IMG/VR virus record: IMGVR_UViG_3300042691_012577
Coordinates: 1 to 60,773 of that record
Length of the DNA stretch: 60,773 nucleotides
Source of the DNA: a virus
Direction: 5' to 3' (one strand)
Shown: positions 21,996 to 30,930 of the stretch, piece by piece
Layout of the letters: the number at the start of each line of letters is the position of its first letter
Numbering within the stretch: the first letter of the stretch is position 1
Position numbers and translations under genes: made by a program
The notes under the pieces: model-generated
What the model saw: the letters and a program-made list of their open reading frames with translations, nothing else
Told to the model about the DNA's origin: nothing
The model's database searches: none

Positions 21996-23096
21996 ATGAC
22001 CTGTACGTGCCCCTGCTGCTGCGGTGCCTGCTGTGACGGCGGCAGTTGCGTTGATTCGCTAAGTGGTCCGTGCGAAGGCGTGTTCCAGGGCAAGGGAACC
22101 TCCTGCGATCCCAACCCGTGCGCCGGGATCTGCTGCACGATCACCGGGACGGCGAACACGGAGGGCGTTGAAGGGTTCTGCGAGGAGACGGACCAGGCCA
22201 CCTGTCTGGCCAACAACGGAACGTGGTATTCGGGGAAGACTTGCGAAAACGCGATCTGTTCGTGTGACTGTGCGGACCCCGGCTTCAGTGCCACATGCGC
22301 GGGCGGGTCGGTCAGCTTCATCATTGGGAAGGCTTGCGTCCTCCCGGCCCACATCCAGGTCACGTTCACGACGGACGCCACCCCGCCGGTCGTGACCACG
22401 GCGAACTACTACCACGCTTCGGGCACTACGTTCACGGTTGCCTGCACCAATGGAGTCCTGGTCAGCATCTGCGTGAATCCGGATGTCTACTTTGAGTGCG
22501 ACCCTGACGATGGGTGCAAGGAGACTTCCGGCGGGAGCCTGACGTTCCAAGAGTGCTATGAGGGTGTTGGTGAGTTGGAGGCGTGTGCGGAACGCATTCG
22601 CTGCGTGGAGGATGTGGGGTGCGTCCAGGCGTACGACATGAACGCTGGCGGCTATCCGACCATGGGGGACTGCGAGGCCGACTGCGCGTGGGGCCTGTGG
22701 GTGGGTGGTGGCCCCAAAGCCCAGTTCATTCGCCCCAAGAAGAGAGAACGGACACCTCGCCTCCCGAGGACGAAAGGGCCGCGTCCCGAGATAAGGCGGG
22801 ATCAGTCACCAGATGTTCCGGTTGGAAAAGGCCCCGGAACGGAACTGAAGGGACTGTTGGCGAAGGTCGGCATCGTCGCGGCACCGGGGTGTTCCTGCAA
22901 CAAGCGGGCGCGGGTGATGGATGACAACGGTCCCGACTGGTGTTCCCAGAACATCCCGACGATTGTCGGCTGGCTGGAGGAGGAGCATAAGCGGCAGAAG
23001 ATCAAACTGCCCTTCTCCAAACTCGTTGCATCGTTGCTTGTGAAATACGCGATTCGCCGCGCGAGGGCAATTACCAAGGGAGAACAAAATGCTTAA
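21996..23096 (+). CDS. Cysteine-rich protein with a conserved-looking C-terminal domain
   Basis: A 366-residue protein beginning MTCTCPCCCGACCDGGSC. About 35 Cys are concentrated in the first 240 residues, with disulfide-type spacing and Thr/Val/Gly-rich beta-like stretches. The C-terminal 60 residues (CSCNKRARVMDDNGPDWC, then NIPTIVGWLEEE) look like a separate domain; I recall similar ends in other environmental phage proteins. It opens the virion block, so it may be a particle or surface protein. Function unknown. Confidence 0.6.
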   Translation: MTCTCPCCCGACCDGGSCVDSLSGPCEGVFQGKGTSCDPNPCAGICCTITGTANTEGVEGFCEETDQATCLANNGTWYSGKTCENAICSCDCADPGFSATCAGGSVSFIIGKACVLPAHIQVTFTTDATPPVVTTANYYHASGTTFTVACTNGVLVSICVNPDVYFECDPDDGCKETSGGSLTFQECYEGVGELEACAERIRCVEDVGCVQAYDMNAGGYPTMGDCEADCAWGLWVGGGPKAQFIRPKKRERTPRLPRTKGPRPEIRRDQSPDVPVGKGPGTELKGLLAKVGIVAAPGCSCNKRARVMDDNGPDWCSQNIPTIVGWLEEEHKRQKIKLPFSKLVASLLVKYAIRRARAITKGEQNA

Positions 23097-23400
23097 CGCT
23101 TACAACAGTGTCGCGCAGGCCATGGGGCCTCATGCACAGGCCAACGCCTTGCGCGGGATGCAGGAAGATGTGATGGATGCCTACGCCCGCGAGAACCAGT
23201 CCCGCGTCATACAGGAGCGCGAGAGGCAGCAGCGGGAGCATGAGAAGGAGATGGAGCGGATGCGGATTGACGTTCTGATGCAGCGACTGTCGCAGGCCAG
23301 CAGGGGCGGTGCCTACACGGAAAGCCGCCCGAGTTGGGGTGGAAGGAAAGCCACCACGACTTGGTATCCCAACGGCGGGTTCCGAAACCGAGTCGGATGA
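23089..23400 (+). CDS. Small coiled-coil protein
   Basis: A 103-residue protein with a long charged helix (VIQERERQQREHEKEMERMR) and a Gly/Arg-rich tail. It overlaps the preceding gene by eight bases. It is probably a minor virion or assembly protein, judged only from neighbours. Confidence 0.55.
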   Translation: MLNAYNSVAQAMGPHAQANALRGMQEDVMDAYARENQSRVIQERERQQREHEKEMERMRIDVLMQRLSQASRGGAYTESRPSWGGRKATTTWYPNGGFRNRVG

Positions 23401-23447
23401 TGGAGTCCGTCTTCGACTTTCTCTTCTCTGACGATTGGGGCGACTAG
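23397..23447 (+). CDS. Possible 16-residue micro-ORF
   Basis: An ATG overlapping the previous stop (ATGA) opens a 16-codon frame, MMESVFDFLFSDDWGD, whose stop overlaps the next GTG by one base. It exactly fills the space between two genes with coupled signals, so it may be translated. Size makes this uncertain. Confidence 0.3.
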   Translation: MMESVFDFLFSDDWGD

Positions 23448-23725
23448 TGCCAGACCCCCACGGTGACAAGATCCGGAAGCTGAAGTCCGGTGCATGGACT
23501 CGCAAGGAAGGCCAAGACCCTGACGGCGGTCTGAATGCCAAGGGCCGCGCCGCCTACAACCGCGAGCATGGGGCGAACCTGAAGGCGCCGCAGCCCGAGG
23601 GCGGATCTCGCCGCGACTCATTCTGCGCGCGGATGGAAGGCATGAAGCGCAAGCTGACGAGTAAGGAAACGGCCAACGACCCCGACAGTCGAATCAACAA
23701 GTCCCTCCGCGCCTGGAACTGCTGA
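23447..23725 (+). CDS. DUF6321-like phage protein
   Basis: A 92-residue basic protein. Features in order are DPDGGLNAKGRAAYNREHG, RRDSFCARMEGMK and a terminal SLRAWNC. This matches a small family found in the structural regions of short-tailed phages, called DUF6321 as I remember it. The role is unknown. GTG start; the stop overlaps the next ATG. Confidence 0.6.
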   Translation: MPDPHGDKIRKLKSGAWTRKEGQDPDGGLNAKGRAAYNREHGANLKAPQPEGGSRRDSFCARMEGMKRKLTSKETANDPDSRINKSLRAWNC

Positions 23726-24375
23726 TGGCCAACAACTGGAGTGAGTACTTCGCCGGGACGCCGGAACAGATAGCCCAAGACCAAGAGCGCCGCAGGCGTG
23801 ATTACGCCCGCATTAGTGGGTCTGATTCTTACCAGCGTCTGCGCTCCGATGAGCCAGTGCTTCATCGCGGGCGAATGCAAGACCCGCGAGAGATCCGTGC
23901 CGCAGCGATTGCCGACACACTCACTCCATCCCAGCAGACCGACTTCGGAAATGACTTGTCTGCGGCTGGCGGTGCAGCAATGTCGGCAATCGGCCCTGCG
24001 TACAGCGCAGTGTTTGAAACCACCATGCGGCCGAGGGACACGCTGATCAAAGCCGGGCAGGCTTTTGCTTCTGGCGACCCGATGCGCGGAGCCTCTCTTG
24101 TGGTCCGAGCGCCCCTGTCAGCCGTCTACCCGGCCGCTGCCGCTGGCACTCCGGGATCTCCGGACGATTGGCGTAACGATGCCCGGTCTCTTGGTGTTCC
24201 GGAAAGCAACATCATGGGCATCGACATTTTGACGGATCCGGAAACGTATCTCCCGATACCGATCCCGTTTGTCGCCGCTGGCCGCGCAGCGAGGTACGCT
24301 CGTCCGATGATGCGATCCGCAAGAGTCTTTGACGATGCCGGTGATGCGATTCGTCAACTCAGGATGGCGCGATAA
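23725..24375 (+). CDS. Hypothetical virion-associated protein
   Basis: A 216-residue protein (MANNWSEYFAGTPEQIA...). The second half contains small-residue and hydrophobic helices (VFETTMRPRDTLIKAGQAF, then PIPIPFVAAGRAARYARPM), as in proteins ejected into or across membranes. The stop overlaps the next ATG (TAATG). Likely an internal virion protein paired with the ADP-ribosyltransferase-like gene. Confidence 0.5.
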   Translation: MANNWSEYFAGTPEQIAQDQERRRRDYARISGSDSYQRLRSDEPVLHRGRMQDPREIRAAAIADTLTPSQQTDFGNDLSAAGGAAMSAIGPAYSAVFETTMRPRDTLIKAGQAFASGDPMRGASLVVRAPLSAVYPAAAAGTPGSPDDWRNDARSLGVPESNIMGIDILTDPETYLPIPIPFVAAGRAARYARPMMRSARVFDDAGDAIRQLRMAR

Positions 24376-25283
24376 TGCCAGGACGTTTGGACCAAGCCGG
24401 TGACGCTGTCCGCTCAGTTATCCGAGCTTTCCACGGTAGCCCGTATGACTGGGACCGCGTAGACATGTCGAAGATCGGCACTGGCGAGGGGGCGGCTGCG
24501 TACGGCCACGGGTTCTACGCCTCCCAGGCAGAGCCGGTCGCGGAATGGTATAGGCGTGAACTGTCCGGCCCTCCAGACTTGCTTATCGGTGGCGAACCAA
24601 TGCCACCGTCCCGTTCGCTCTCCAGCAGCCCTCGCGAGAGAGCAGTAATGCTTCTTCAAAAATCTGCTGCTAAATACGAAGACCCTATCCAGGCCATCCG
24701 CGAAGCGATGCTGGACGCCAGCGACCAGTTTGGAGGGCGGGATGTGCAGCCAATCATCGATTCGCTAATGCGTTTCAAAAGCGACGGCGTGACGTTCGGT
24801 CCTCGCAAGGGCAAGACATACGAACTGGAGATAGCCTATCCGGAATCGGCTTTCTTGGACTACGACGCCACGCTTCCTGAGCAGCCCGACAGCGTTCGCG
24901 CCATCCTCCCGTCGCTCAATCTCCCGCTGGAGGACGCGACATCGCGGACTCTTAAAAGCGCTTACGGATTTGAGAAGCCGGAAAATATTACTGGCCGAGA
25001 AATCCAGACAGCGCTTCGCCGCAACGAAATGGCGCACCGTGGAGTTGAGTGGGATCAGCGAGACGCCGCAACATCGAAGACGTTTTCGGACGCCGGAATA
25101 CCGGGCGTGCGCTATCTGGACGAATACTCTCGCGGCGCACAGAAGGGCACCCGCAACTACGTCATCTTCCCCGGCGCAGAAGACCAGATCCGCATCCTTC
25201 GCAAGTACGGACTCTTAGCGCCAACGGCCGCTGGTGCAGCATCGTCTTACAACAGCGAAGGCGAAGGTTCAGTAAATCGGTAA
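24375..25283 (+). CDS. ADP-ribosyltransferase-like protein
   Basis: A 302-residue protein. Motifs in order are AFHGSPYDWDRVDMSKIGTG, AAAYGHGFYAS, KTYELEIAYPE, AGIPGVRYLDEYSRG and TRNYVIFPG. This is the pattern of ART domains in phage large polyvalent proteins; the His of FHGS and Tyr of YGHGFY would hold NAD+. It may modify a host protein after ejection. Placed just before scaffold and capsid, it is probably packaged. The C-terminus is Ala/Ser/Gly-rich. Confidence 0.7.
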   Translation: MPGRLDQAGDAVRSVIRAFHGSPYDWDRVDMSKIGTGEGAAAYGHGFYASQAEPVAEWYRRELSGPPDLLIGGEPMPPSRSLSSSPRERAVMLLQKSAAKYEDPIQAIREAMLDASDQFGGRDVQPIIDSLMRFKSDGVTFGPRKGKTYELEIAYPESAFLDYDATLPEQPDSVRAILPSLNLPLEDATSRTLKSAYGFEKPENITGREIQTALRRNEMAHRGVEWDQRDAATSKTFSDAGIPGVRYLDEYSRGAQKGTRNYVIFPGAEDQIRILRKYGLLAPTAAGAASSYNSEGEGSVNR

Positions 25284-25309
25284 CAGAACTGGAGATACAT
25301 AGACATTAG

Positions 25310-25345
25310 TTCACCTAGAGGCCCCCGCTTCCCCCCGAAGGTGAA
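25310..25345 (+). promoter_or_regulatory. Possible ribosome-site hairpin before the scaffold gene
   Basis: TTCACCT (25310-25316) is complementary to AGGTGAA (25339-25345), which is the Shine-Dalgarno of the scaffold gene at 25351. Pairing over a 22-base loop could limit scaffold translation. Confidence 0.35.
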
Positions 25346-25350
25346 ACTCT

Positions 25351-26352
25351 ATGTCAGACGAAATCCAGAACGAAGTACAGACTGACGCCCCAGACGTTGC
25401 TGCGCCCGAGAGCGCGCCGGTCGCTGACGCACCCGTCAACGTCTACGAAGCCTTCAAATCCTTGCCCGACTTCCATGGGCAGGACGATCTGGCAATCGCC
25501 CAGAACCTCTACCGGGCGCACACGGGCTACCAAGAGGCCCAGCGTCAGCTTCAGCAGTACCAGTCGATTGTTCCCGGCTACCAAGAGTATCTGCGGAACG
25601 AGAACAGCTACCGGCAGTGGCAGAAGGCGCAGGCCGAGGCTTCTCAGCCGAAGCCCGCCGAACAGCCGAAGTGGTGGGCGCCTCCCCAGGTTAAAGACAC
25701 CTGGAAGTCATACATCGTCCGTGACCCCCAGACGGGCAAGGAAATTATTTCTCCGGACGCCCCGTTTGAGGCCCAGCAGGCCCTGCGGGAGTATCAGAGC
25801 TACACCGCCGACTTCGCGCGACGGCTCGTGACTGATCCGGAAAATACTCTGAAGCCCTTCATCGAACAGGTCGCGCAGCAGAAGGCGCAGGAACTGGTTC
25901 AGCAGAACCTGACCCAGTACCAGTCGCAGAACTACGTTCAGGACTTGGAGCGGCAGAATTCGGACTGGCTGTACGACGAGCGTGGCGAGGTTACGCCCGA
26001 GGGCCGTGCGATTCAGTCCTACATCTCTCAGGCCGCTGAGATCGGCATCCAGAACCCGCAGGCCCGCTGGCAGTACGCGACCGGCATGCTCCAGAGGGAT
26101 CTCCTCAATCTGCGCTACCAGCAGATGCAGGCTCATGCGGCGCAGGGACCGGCCGGGGTTGCAGCGCCCCAACCGGCGCCGCAGGCGCAACCGGCCGACC
26201 CAGTGGCACAGCAGAACATGCAGTTCCTCAGGGAGCGTGCAGTACGGACCCCAAATCGCAGTGCAGGACATACAGAACCGAGGGCACCGCGCCCCCGGAT
26301 GAGTTTTGAAGAACGGCTGAAGAGCCAACTCGTAAGTGATGGAGTCATCTGA
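25351..26352 (+). CDS. Head scaffolding protein
   Basis: A 333-residue acidic, Gln-rich, largely helical protein with Ala/Pro-rich ends and a basic C-terminus (RAPRPRMSFEERLKSQ). Composition, size and position directly before the major capsid gene are typical of phage scaffolds, which guide capsid assembly and then leave. The stop overlaps the capsid start. Identified by context and composition rather than motif. Confidence 0.7.
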   Translation: MSDEIQNEVQTDAPDVAAPESAPVADAPVNVYEAFKSLPDFHGQDDLAIAQNLYRAHTGYQEAQRQLQQYQSIVPGYQEYLRNENSYRQWQKAQAEASQPKPAEQPKWWAPPQVKDTWKSYIVRDPQTGKEIISPDAPFEAQQALREYQSYTADFARRLVTDPENTLKPFIEQVAQQKAQELVQQNLTQYQSQNYVQDLERQNSDWLYDERGEVTPEGRAIQSYISQAAEIGIQNPQARWQYATGMLQRDLLNLRYQQMQAHAAQGPAGVAAPQPAPQAQPADPVAQQNMQFLRERAVRTPNRSAGHTEPRAPRPRMSFEERLKSQLVSDGVI

Positions 26353-27467
26353 TGAGCAGTTCGACCGACTGGGCAAGGTCAATCGCAACGACGATTGTCA
26401 ATCACCTCCGGGAAGAGGAACTCGCCTCCTTCCGAAAATACAAGGTCTTTGCCGCGCTGGAAGCCAGCGGCAACGTCCGGATGAACATGTCCGGTCGCGG
26501 TTTTGACTGGGAAATCCGCTACAGAAATCACACGCCGAGCGGCAACAACGGCGAGACTCCTCGCACGTTCGCGCGCCAGAATCTCTGGAAGCGGGCCGAG
26601 TTGGAGTACCGTGGCGCGCAGGTGACGGACGCGATCTACAAGAAGGAGATGCTGGAGAACCGCAGCGCTCAGGCGCTGGTGAACGTCGCTGGCAAGATGG
26701 CCAGCCGTCTGCTGGAGTCGATGGAGCAGTACCTCGCCACCGAGTGGGTGAAGGACGGCTACGCGGCTGGCAACGAGCTTCGGTTCCATGGCATTGAGTC
26801 GTTCATGGGCACCAATGGCACGCTCAACGTGTCCACGGGTGCGCAGCGTGCGGCGAACGCGGCCGATCCGCTTGGTGCCCCGTCCGACACCTATGCCGGT
26901 CTTTCGACCGCGCTTGGTGCGTACGGCGGCTCGCAGTTGGAAGGCGTGTGGCCGAACGGCAAGGCCGATCCGGAGTTCGACTTCTACTCTCCCATCGTCA
27001 TCAACACGACTTCGTCGTACTTTGGTGGCACGACTTGGGCGGCGAACGCGGTGAAGGCGATCCGGGAAGGCTTGCATCAGACCCGTCGTAACGACACCAA
27101 GGCAGACCAGATCGACATGGTCCTCTTGGATCGGCGGCTGTACATCGACTTCCTCAACAGCCTGGACAGCAAGGAGCGAATCCTTATCACGCCGGGCCGC
27201 GGCAACGGCCTGCGGTCGCTGGGCTTTTCGGATGTCGTGGAAATGGACGGCGTCGAAGTCTCGCCGGAAGGAAGTGTTCCCAGCGGGACCGGCTACGGCC
27301 TCGCGATTGGGAACATGGAACTCCTCTGCATGGAAGGCCAGCTTCTCAACAGCGAAGGCCCTTTCTACGACGAGATCACGCAACAGTACCGCTACGTTGT
27401 GTCAACGCTGGGCAACCTGAAGTTTAAGTCGCCCCGCAACTTCTTCAAACTCGCGGCTCTCGCCTAA
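26352..27467 (+). CDS. Major capsid protein
   Basis: A 371-residue protein following the scaffold gene with a one-base overlap. It has the even composition, long N-terminal helix and C-terminal beta region expected of an HK97-fold coat. It includes YRNHTPSGNNGETPRTFARQ near residue 60 and QQYRYVVSTLGNLKFKSPRN near the end. It should form the icosahedral shell. Followed by a decoration-like gene. Confidence 0.85.
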   Translation: MSSSTDWARSIATTIVNHLREEELASFRKYKVFAALEASGNVRMNMSGRGFDWEIRYRNHTPSGNNGETPRTFARQNLWKRAELEYRGAQVTDAIYKKEMLENRSAQALVNVAGKMASRLLESMEQYLATEWVKDGYAAGNELRFHGIESFMGTNGTLNVSTGAQRAANAADPLGAPSDTYAGLSTALGAYGGSQLEGVWPNGKADPEFDFYSPIVINTTSSYFGGTTWAANAVKAIREGLHQTRRNDTKADQIDMVLLDRRLYIDFLNSLDSKERILITPGRGNGLRSLGFSDVVEMDGVEVSPEGSVPSGTGYGLAIGNMELLCMEGQLLNSEGPFYDEITQQYRYVVSTLGNLKFKSPRNFFKLAALA

Positions 27468-27485
27468 AGAAAGGAACTTTCACAA

Positions 27486-28073
27486 ATGGGACTTCTTTGT
27501 GATCCGCCGTTCGGTCTGGGACAGACCCTTGGCGTTTCGTCTGCTACGGATGGTGGGTCTTGGGTCGGCGCCGTGAAGGAGTTCACGGACGTTGATCCCG
27601 AGACTGGTGCGATTCGGTCGAATCGCCGCAAGGTGTGCATTGCGGTCCGGAATTCGTCCGGTGCCGCCCTGCTTCCTAAGCGGGTGGTTTCGTTCAGCAC
27701 GACCGCTGGCAAGCTGTTCTCCGAGGTCACCGGCTATTCGGCCGTGACCAACGCGGACGCTGTCGGCGTGGTGGACGAGTATCTGCCTGCGGCCGGTGTC
27801 GCTAGCAATGATGTGTTCTGGGTTACTGTGAACGGCCCGACCGAGGTTGCCGCTGCCCTTTCGGGCACGGACATCGCGGCTGGCGACAAGCTGTCGGCCA
27901 TCACGGCCGTCACGGCTGGCGCCACGACTGCCGGTCGCGTCACTCCTTCGCCCGTCAGTGCTTCGACTGCGGGTGCGAACAACAACGGCCTGGGCGTGAT
28001 TGGTTACGCCGTGAGCGCGGGTGCCACGACTGGCTCCGCTGTTCTCGCGCTGATCACCACCAAGCTGGCCTAG
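27486..28073 (+). CDS. Capsid decoration-like protein
   Basis: A 195-residue Ala/Thr/Val-rich protein. The segment RNSSGAALLPKRVVSFS, then DAVGVVDEYLPAAGVASNDV and FWVTVNGPTEV, has the pattern of DUF2190-type or similar capsid-surface proteins encoded next to coat genes. It likely stabilises the capsid. Followed by a strong terminator. Confidence 0.65.
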   Translation: MGLLCDPPFGLGQTLGVSSATDGGSWVGAVKEFTDVDPETGAIRSNRRKVCIAVRNSSGAALLPKRVVSFSTTAGKLFSEVTGYSAVTNADAVGVVDEYLPAAGVASNDVFWVTVNGPTEVAAALSGTDIAAGDKLSAITAVTAGATTAGRVTPSPVSASTAGANNNGLGVIGYAVSAGATTGSAVLALITTKLA

Positions 28074-28100
28074 TCACGCCCTTCGGGGGCAATCGGGGGA

Positions 28101-28138
28101 GGGGCTTGGCCGGGAAACCGCCAAGCCCCTTTTCCTTT
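28101..28138 (+). terminator. Rho-independent terminator after the capsid genes
   Basis: GGGGCTTGGC pairs with GCCAAGCCCC over a nine-base loop, followed by TTTTCCTTT. It separates high-level coat expression from the following internal-protein genes. Confidence 0.88.
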
Positions 28139-28143
28139 CCGCC

Positions 28144-28293
28144 ATGGAAGCAGCAATCCAAAACCTGGACTTCCTGCGCCGCCTCATCGATGAGGTGCGG
28201 CAGGAGGTTCCCGTCATGGACGCCGTCCGTCTTAGGATGCTTCAGTCTCCTATGGGGACTGGGCAAGTGGAAGCGAAGCAGGGGGATCGCTAA
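28144..28293 (+). CDS. Small hypothetical protein
   Basis: A 49-residue protein, MEAAIQNLDFLRRLIDEV..., an amphipathic helix followed by a Gly/Gln tail. The stop overlaps the next ATG (TAATG). It could be a small head or scaffold accessory; no family is recognised. Confidence 0.5.
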   Translation: MEAAIQNLDFLRRLIDEVRQEVPVMDAVRLRMLQSPMGTGQVEAKQGDR

Positions 28294-29306
28294 TGCCAGC
28301 GTTCGGCTCTCCGGGGTTCTCCGCGACCAAGCAGCAGACCCAGCAGTACCGCACGGCATCCCCTGCCCCGGCTCCGCAGCCCGCTCTCAGCATGCCAGCC
28401 TATACCCAGGCTTCCGGCGCTGGCGCAGCGCAGCCCATTCAACCGGCAGTGGCTTCGACCACGCAGCGACCGCGCGGCACCAGCAAGTCGCCATCCTTTG
28501 CCCCACCGGCCGCTGGTGCGTTCGGAACCCCAGAATACTCCGCAAGGGTCATGGAGGAAGGTCGCAAGAACCCCTCCTCTCTGTTCTACCAGCGGGAGTA
28601 CACGGCCGAGGAACGCGCCCAGAGCGCGGCAAATGTTGCCGCAGAAGAGGCGAGGGTTCAGAGGCAGCGCCAGAAGTCCGGCTTGTCGCAGTCTACTTTC
28701 GATTGGGCCAGGTCTGGCAAACAAGAAAGAGATGCGCCGACCTATGAGGTGTGGCAGGAGTTAGCTGCCAATTCCGGAGGCCGTCTGGACGCCGGTAGGT
28801 CTGCTTACGATGCGAGGGTCGAAGAACAGCAGAAGCGTCAGGCAGCAATCAACCGGCTGTACGACCCCATGTACGGGTACAAACCAGGATCCATGACGAC
28901 CCCTGACCGGCCGGGGGTGGCGAAATTTGAGTATGGCAATGACTATAGCATCGCATCTGCCCGTGAAGGTGATTACGCCGCCAAGACTCCTGAAGAGCAA
29001 GCCGAGGCGGATCGAAAAGCAGAGGAGAATGCTCGTCAAATGGCCAACTGGAACAAGGCCAGGGAAGAGGCAACCGCAAACGGGATTGATTTTGCCACTG
29101 GCAGGCCGCTGAAGGAAGTGAGCGCTCCCGGCAACAGCGGCGCTTATGTCGTGAACGCCGCTGGCCAGCCCGTTTCCATTGCCTCGCAACGAGAGAAGGC
29201 CGCTGCCGAGGGCTGGGACTATGACACTGGCAAGTGGCTTACGACGCAAGCCGCCGATGCCGACAAGCAACGCCGCACTGACGCACTTATAAAAAGGCTG
29301 GGATAA
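28293..29306 (+). CDS. Internal-virion-like protein
   Basis: A 337-residue protein with a Pro/Ala/Gln/Ser-rich first third, then helical Lys/Glu/Arg-rich segments (EEQAEADRKAEENARQMANW) and a final KQRRTDALIKRLG. Such low-complexity, helical proteins between capsid and portal genes are usually packaged and ejected. No enzyme motif is visible. Confidence 0.5.
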   Translation: MPAFGSPGFSATKQQTQQYRTASPAPAPQPALSMPAYTQASGAGAAQPIQPAVASTTQRPRGTSKSPSFAPPAAGAFGTPEYSARVMEEGRKNPSSLFYQREYTAEERAQSAANVAAEEARVQRQRQKSGLSQSTFDWARSGKQERDAPTYEVWQELAANSGGRLDAGRSAYDARVEEQQKRQAAINRLYDPMYGYKPGSMTTPDRPGVAKFEYGNDYSIASAREGDYAAKTPEEQAEADRKAEENARQMANWNKAREEATANGIDFATGRPLKEVSAPGNSGAYVVNAAGQPVSIASQREKAAAEGWDYDTGKWLTTQAADADKQRRTDALIKRLG

Positions 29307-29992
29307 TGGGTACACCAATCAGACGCACCGACCAGCGGGCGGAGTTCGCCAAAGCGCAGACGAACAAAGGCATGCAGGAGGCGATGTCCCAGTACCAAGA
29401 TTGGGCCAAGCAGAACCCGAGCCAAGCTGGGCCGACCGCCCCAAAGACATTCAACATGTCTTCCTATTCCCCATCTGTGCCGCCGCAGGCAAACGGCCCC
29501 GCCGGGGCCAGCGAAGCGTATCCGAAATTTGCTCTTACCAGCCCGCAGGCGTCCGGCGGAACAAACACCGCATACACTCGCGCGTGGAACTCCGTACTTC
29601 CGGAGTCCGATAAAAAGGTCGCCTACTCCATGGGAGGCCCTCGCAACAAGACAGAATGGACGGAGCGGCACAGGACCGAATCCGCCAAGTCTTACGGTGG
29701 CGAAGGCCAGGGCAATTTGGCGTATATGCCGGAAGACAGACGCCCCGCAGCGTTTGAGGCGCGTTACACAGACCTTCTTGGCAACCAGTCATCCGCTCCA
29801 CCTACCAACCAGCGTGATGCCCTTATCGAACGGATAAACGCTGCCGCCCAACCGTACTACGCCAATTCCGGCGTGGACACAAAGAACATGGGCCAGCAGC
29901 AGTTTGACATGCCAAGCCTCCTGCGGGGGGCGCAGAGCGATGCGGCAAACGGTTATGTCAATCCGCTGCTGCAAGGTTTGTACGCGCGGTAA
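29306..29992 (+). CDS. Internal-virion-like protein
   Basis: A 228-residue protein rich in Gln, Pro, Ser and Asn (MGTPIRRTDQRAEFAKAQ...). It is coupled to the preceding gene by TAATG. Composition and position match minor virion proteins; function unknown. Confidence 0.5.
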   Translation: MGTPIRRTDQRAEFAKAQTNKGMQEAMSQYQDWAKQNPSQAGPTAPKTFNMSSYSPSVPPQANGPAGASEAYPKFALTSPQASGGTNTAYTRAWNSVLPESDKKVAYSMGGPRNKTEWTERHRTESAKSYGGEGQGNLAYMPEDRRPAAFEARYTDLLGNQSSAPPTNQRDALIERINAAAQPYYANSGVDTKNMGQQQFDMPSLLRGAQSDAANGYVNPLLQGLYAR

Positions 29993-30021
29993 TTGACTGG
30001 TGTACGTCTGTTTAGTATCCT
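29993..30021 (+). promoter_or_regulatory. Sigma70-type promoter for the packaging genes
   Basis: TTGACT and TATCCT are separated by 17 bases directly after the stop at 29992, and 22 bases before ATG 30043. This is the best consensus-like promoter in the window. Confidence 0.65.
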
Positions 30022-30042
30022 AACGCCACCCCCGAGGCGACT

Positions 30043-30930
30043 ATGCAACAGAAATTCAACGTCGGCTTCTGCACGTTTTCTTATGGCGGTAACGGCGGCA
30101 TCTCTTCCGAGGTGCCCGACATCCGCGAGTGGATGGTCCCGCTGGTAGCGGAGATTTCCCGCGACACTCGCATCGGTGACATCCGCATCTGGAACTTGGC
30201 CGACACGCCAATAACCATGACCCGCAATCGGGCCGTGCTGATGGCCCGCGAAGCCAACATCGACGTTCTCGTCATGGTGGACAGCGATGTGAAGCCAGAC
30301 CTCCTGCGTGGGCATGACCCGTCCGCGAAGCCGTTCTTCCAGTCCTCGTTCGACTTCTTCGTGTCCCACTACCAGAAGGGTCCGTGCGTCATTGGCGCAC
30401 CGTACTGCGGTCCTCCCCCGCAGGAGTGCGTGTACGTGTTCCGCTGGCAGAACATGCAGTCGCACAACGAGAACCCCGACTTCCAACTGGAGATGTACGA
30501 CCGGCACACGGCCCTGAAGATGGCCGGCATCCAAGAGTGCGCCGCTCTCCCCACCGGCATGATCATGTACGACATGCGGTCGTTCCTACTGACGGAGCCG
30601 AAGACGGCCGAGGACAAGCCTTGGTTCTACTATGAGTGGAAGGACAAGTTCTGCGCCGACAAGGCATCCACCGAGGACGTTACGCAGACTCGCGACCTGT
30701 CTCTCGTTGGTACGCAGCAGCTTGGCTACAACCCCCTGTTCTGCAACTGGGATGCGTGGGTTGGGCACTGGAAGCCCAAGTGCGTCGGCAAGCCGCAAGT
30801 GGTGGACGCAGCCGGCGTGAGCGCGAAGCTGAAGCGTTGCTGGGAAGCGAACGATGACGGCGCGAAGATCGTGAACTTCAGTGCCAGCGCCCCCATGCAG
30901 GCACACATCACCCGAAAGCTGCATGGCTGA
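30043..30930 (+). CDS. Family-2-like glycosyltransferase
   Basis: A 295-residue protein. It has a GT-A fold outline with MVDSDVKPD near residue 80 (the DxD that binds the metal and nucleotide-sugar), preceded by TRNRAVLMAREANIDVL and followed by VIGAPYCGPP. It should transfer a sugar, perhaps onto virion proteins, DNA or host surface. Its place between internal protein and terminase genes suggests modification of virion components. Its stop lies inside the next gene's start. Confidence 0.7.
   Translation: MQQKFNVGFCTFSYGGNGGISSEVPDIREWMVPLVAEISRDTRIGDIRIWNLADTPITMTRNRAVLMAREANIDVLVMVDSDVKPDLLRGHDPSAKPFFQSSFDFFVSHYQKGPCVIGAPYCGPPPQECVYVFRWQNMQSHNENPDFQLEMYDRHTALKMAGIQECAALPTGMIMYDMRSFLLTEPKTAEDKPWFYYEWKDKFCADKASTEDVTQTRDLSLVGTQQLGYNPLFCNWDAWVGHWKPKCVGKPQVVDAAGVSAKLKRCWEANDDGAKIVNFSASAPMQAHITRKLHG

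Noticed and set aside
26379-27383. A 334-codon open frame opposite the major capsid gene
   Set aside because: Antisense shadow; no recognisable domain and no ribosome site.
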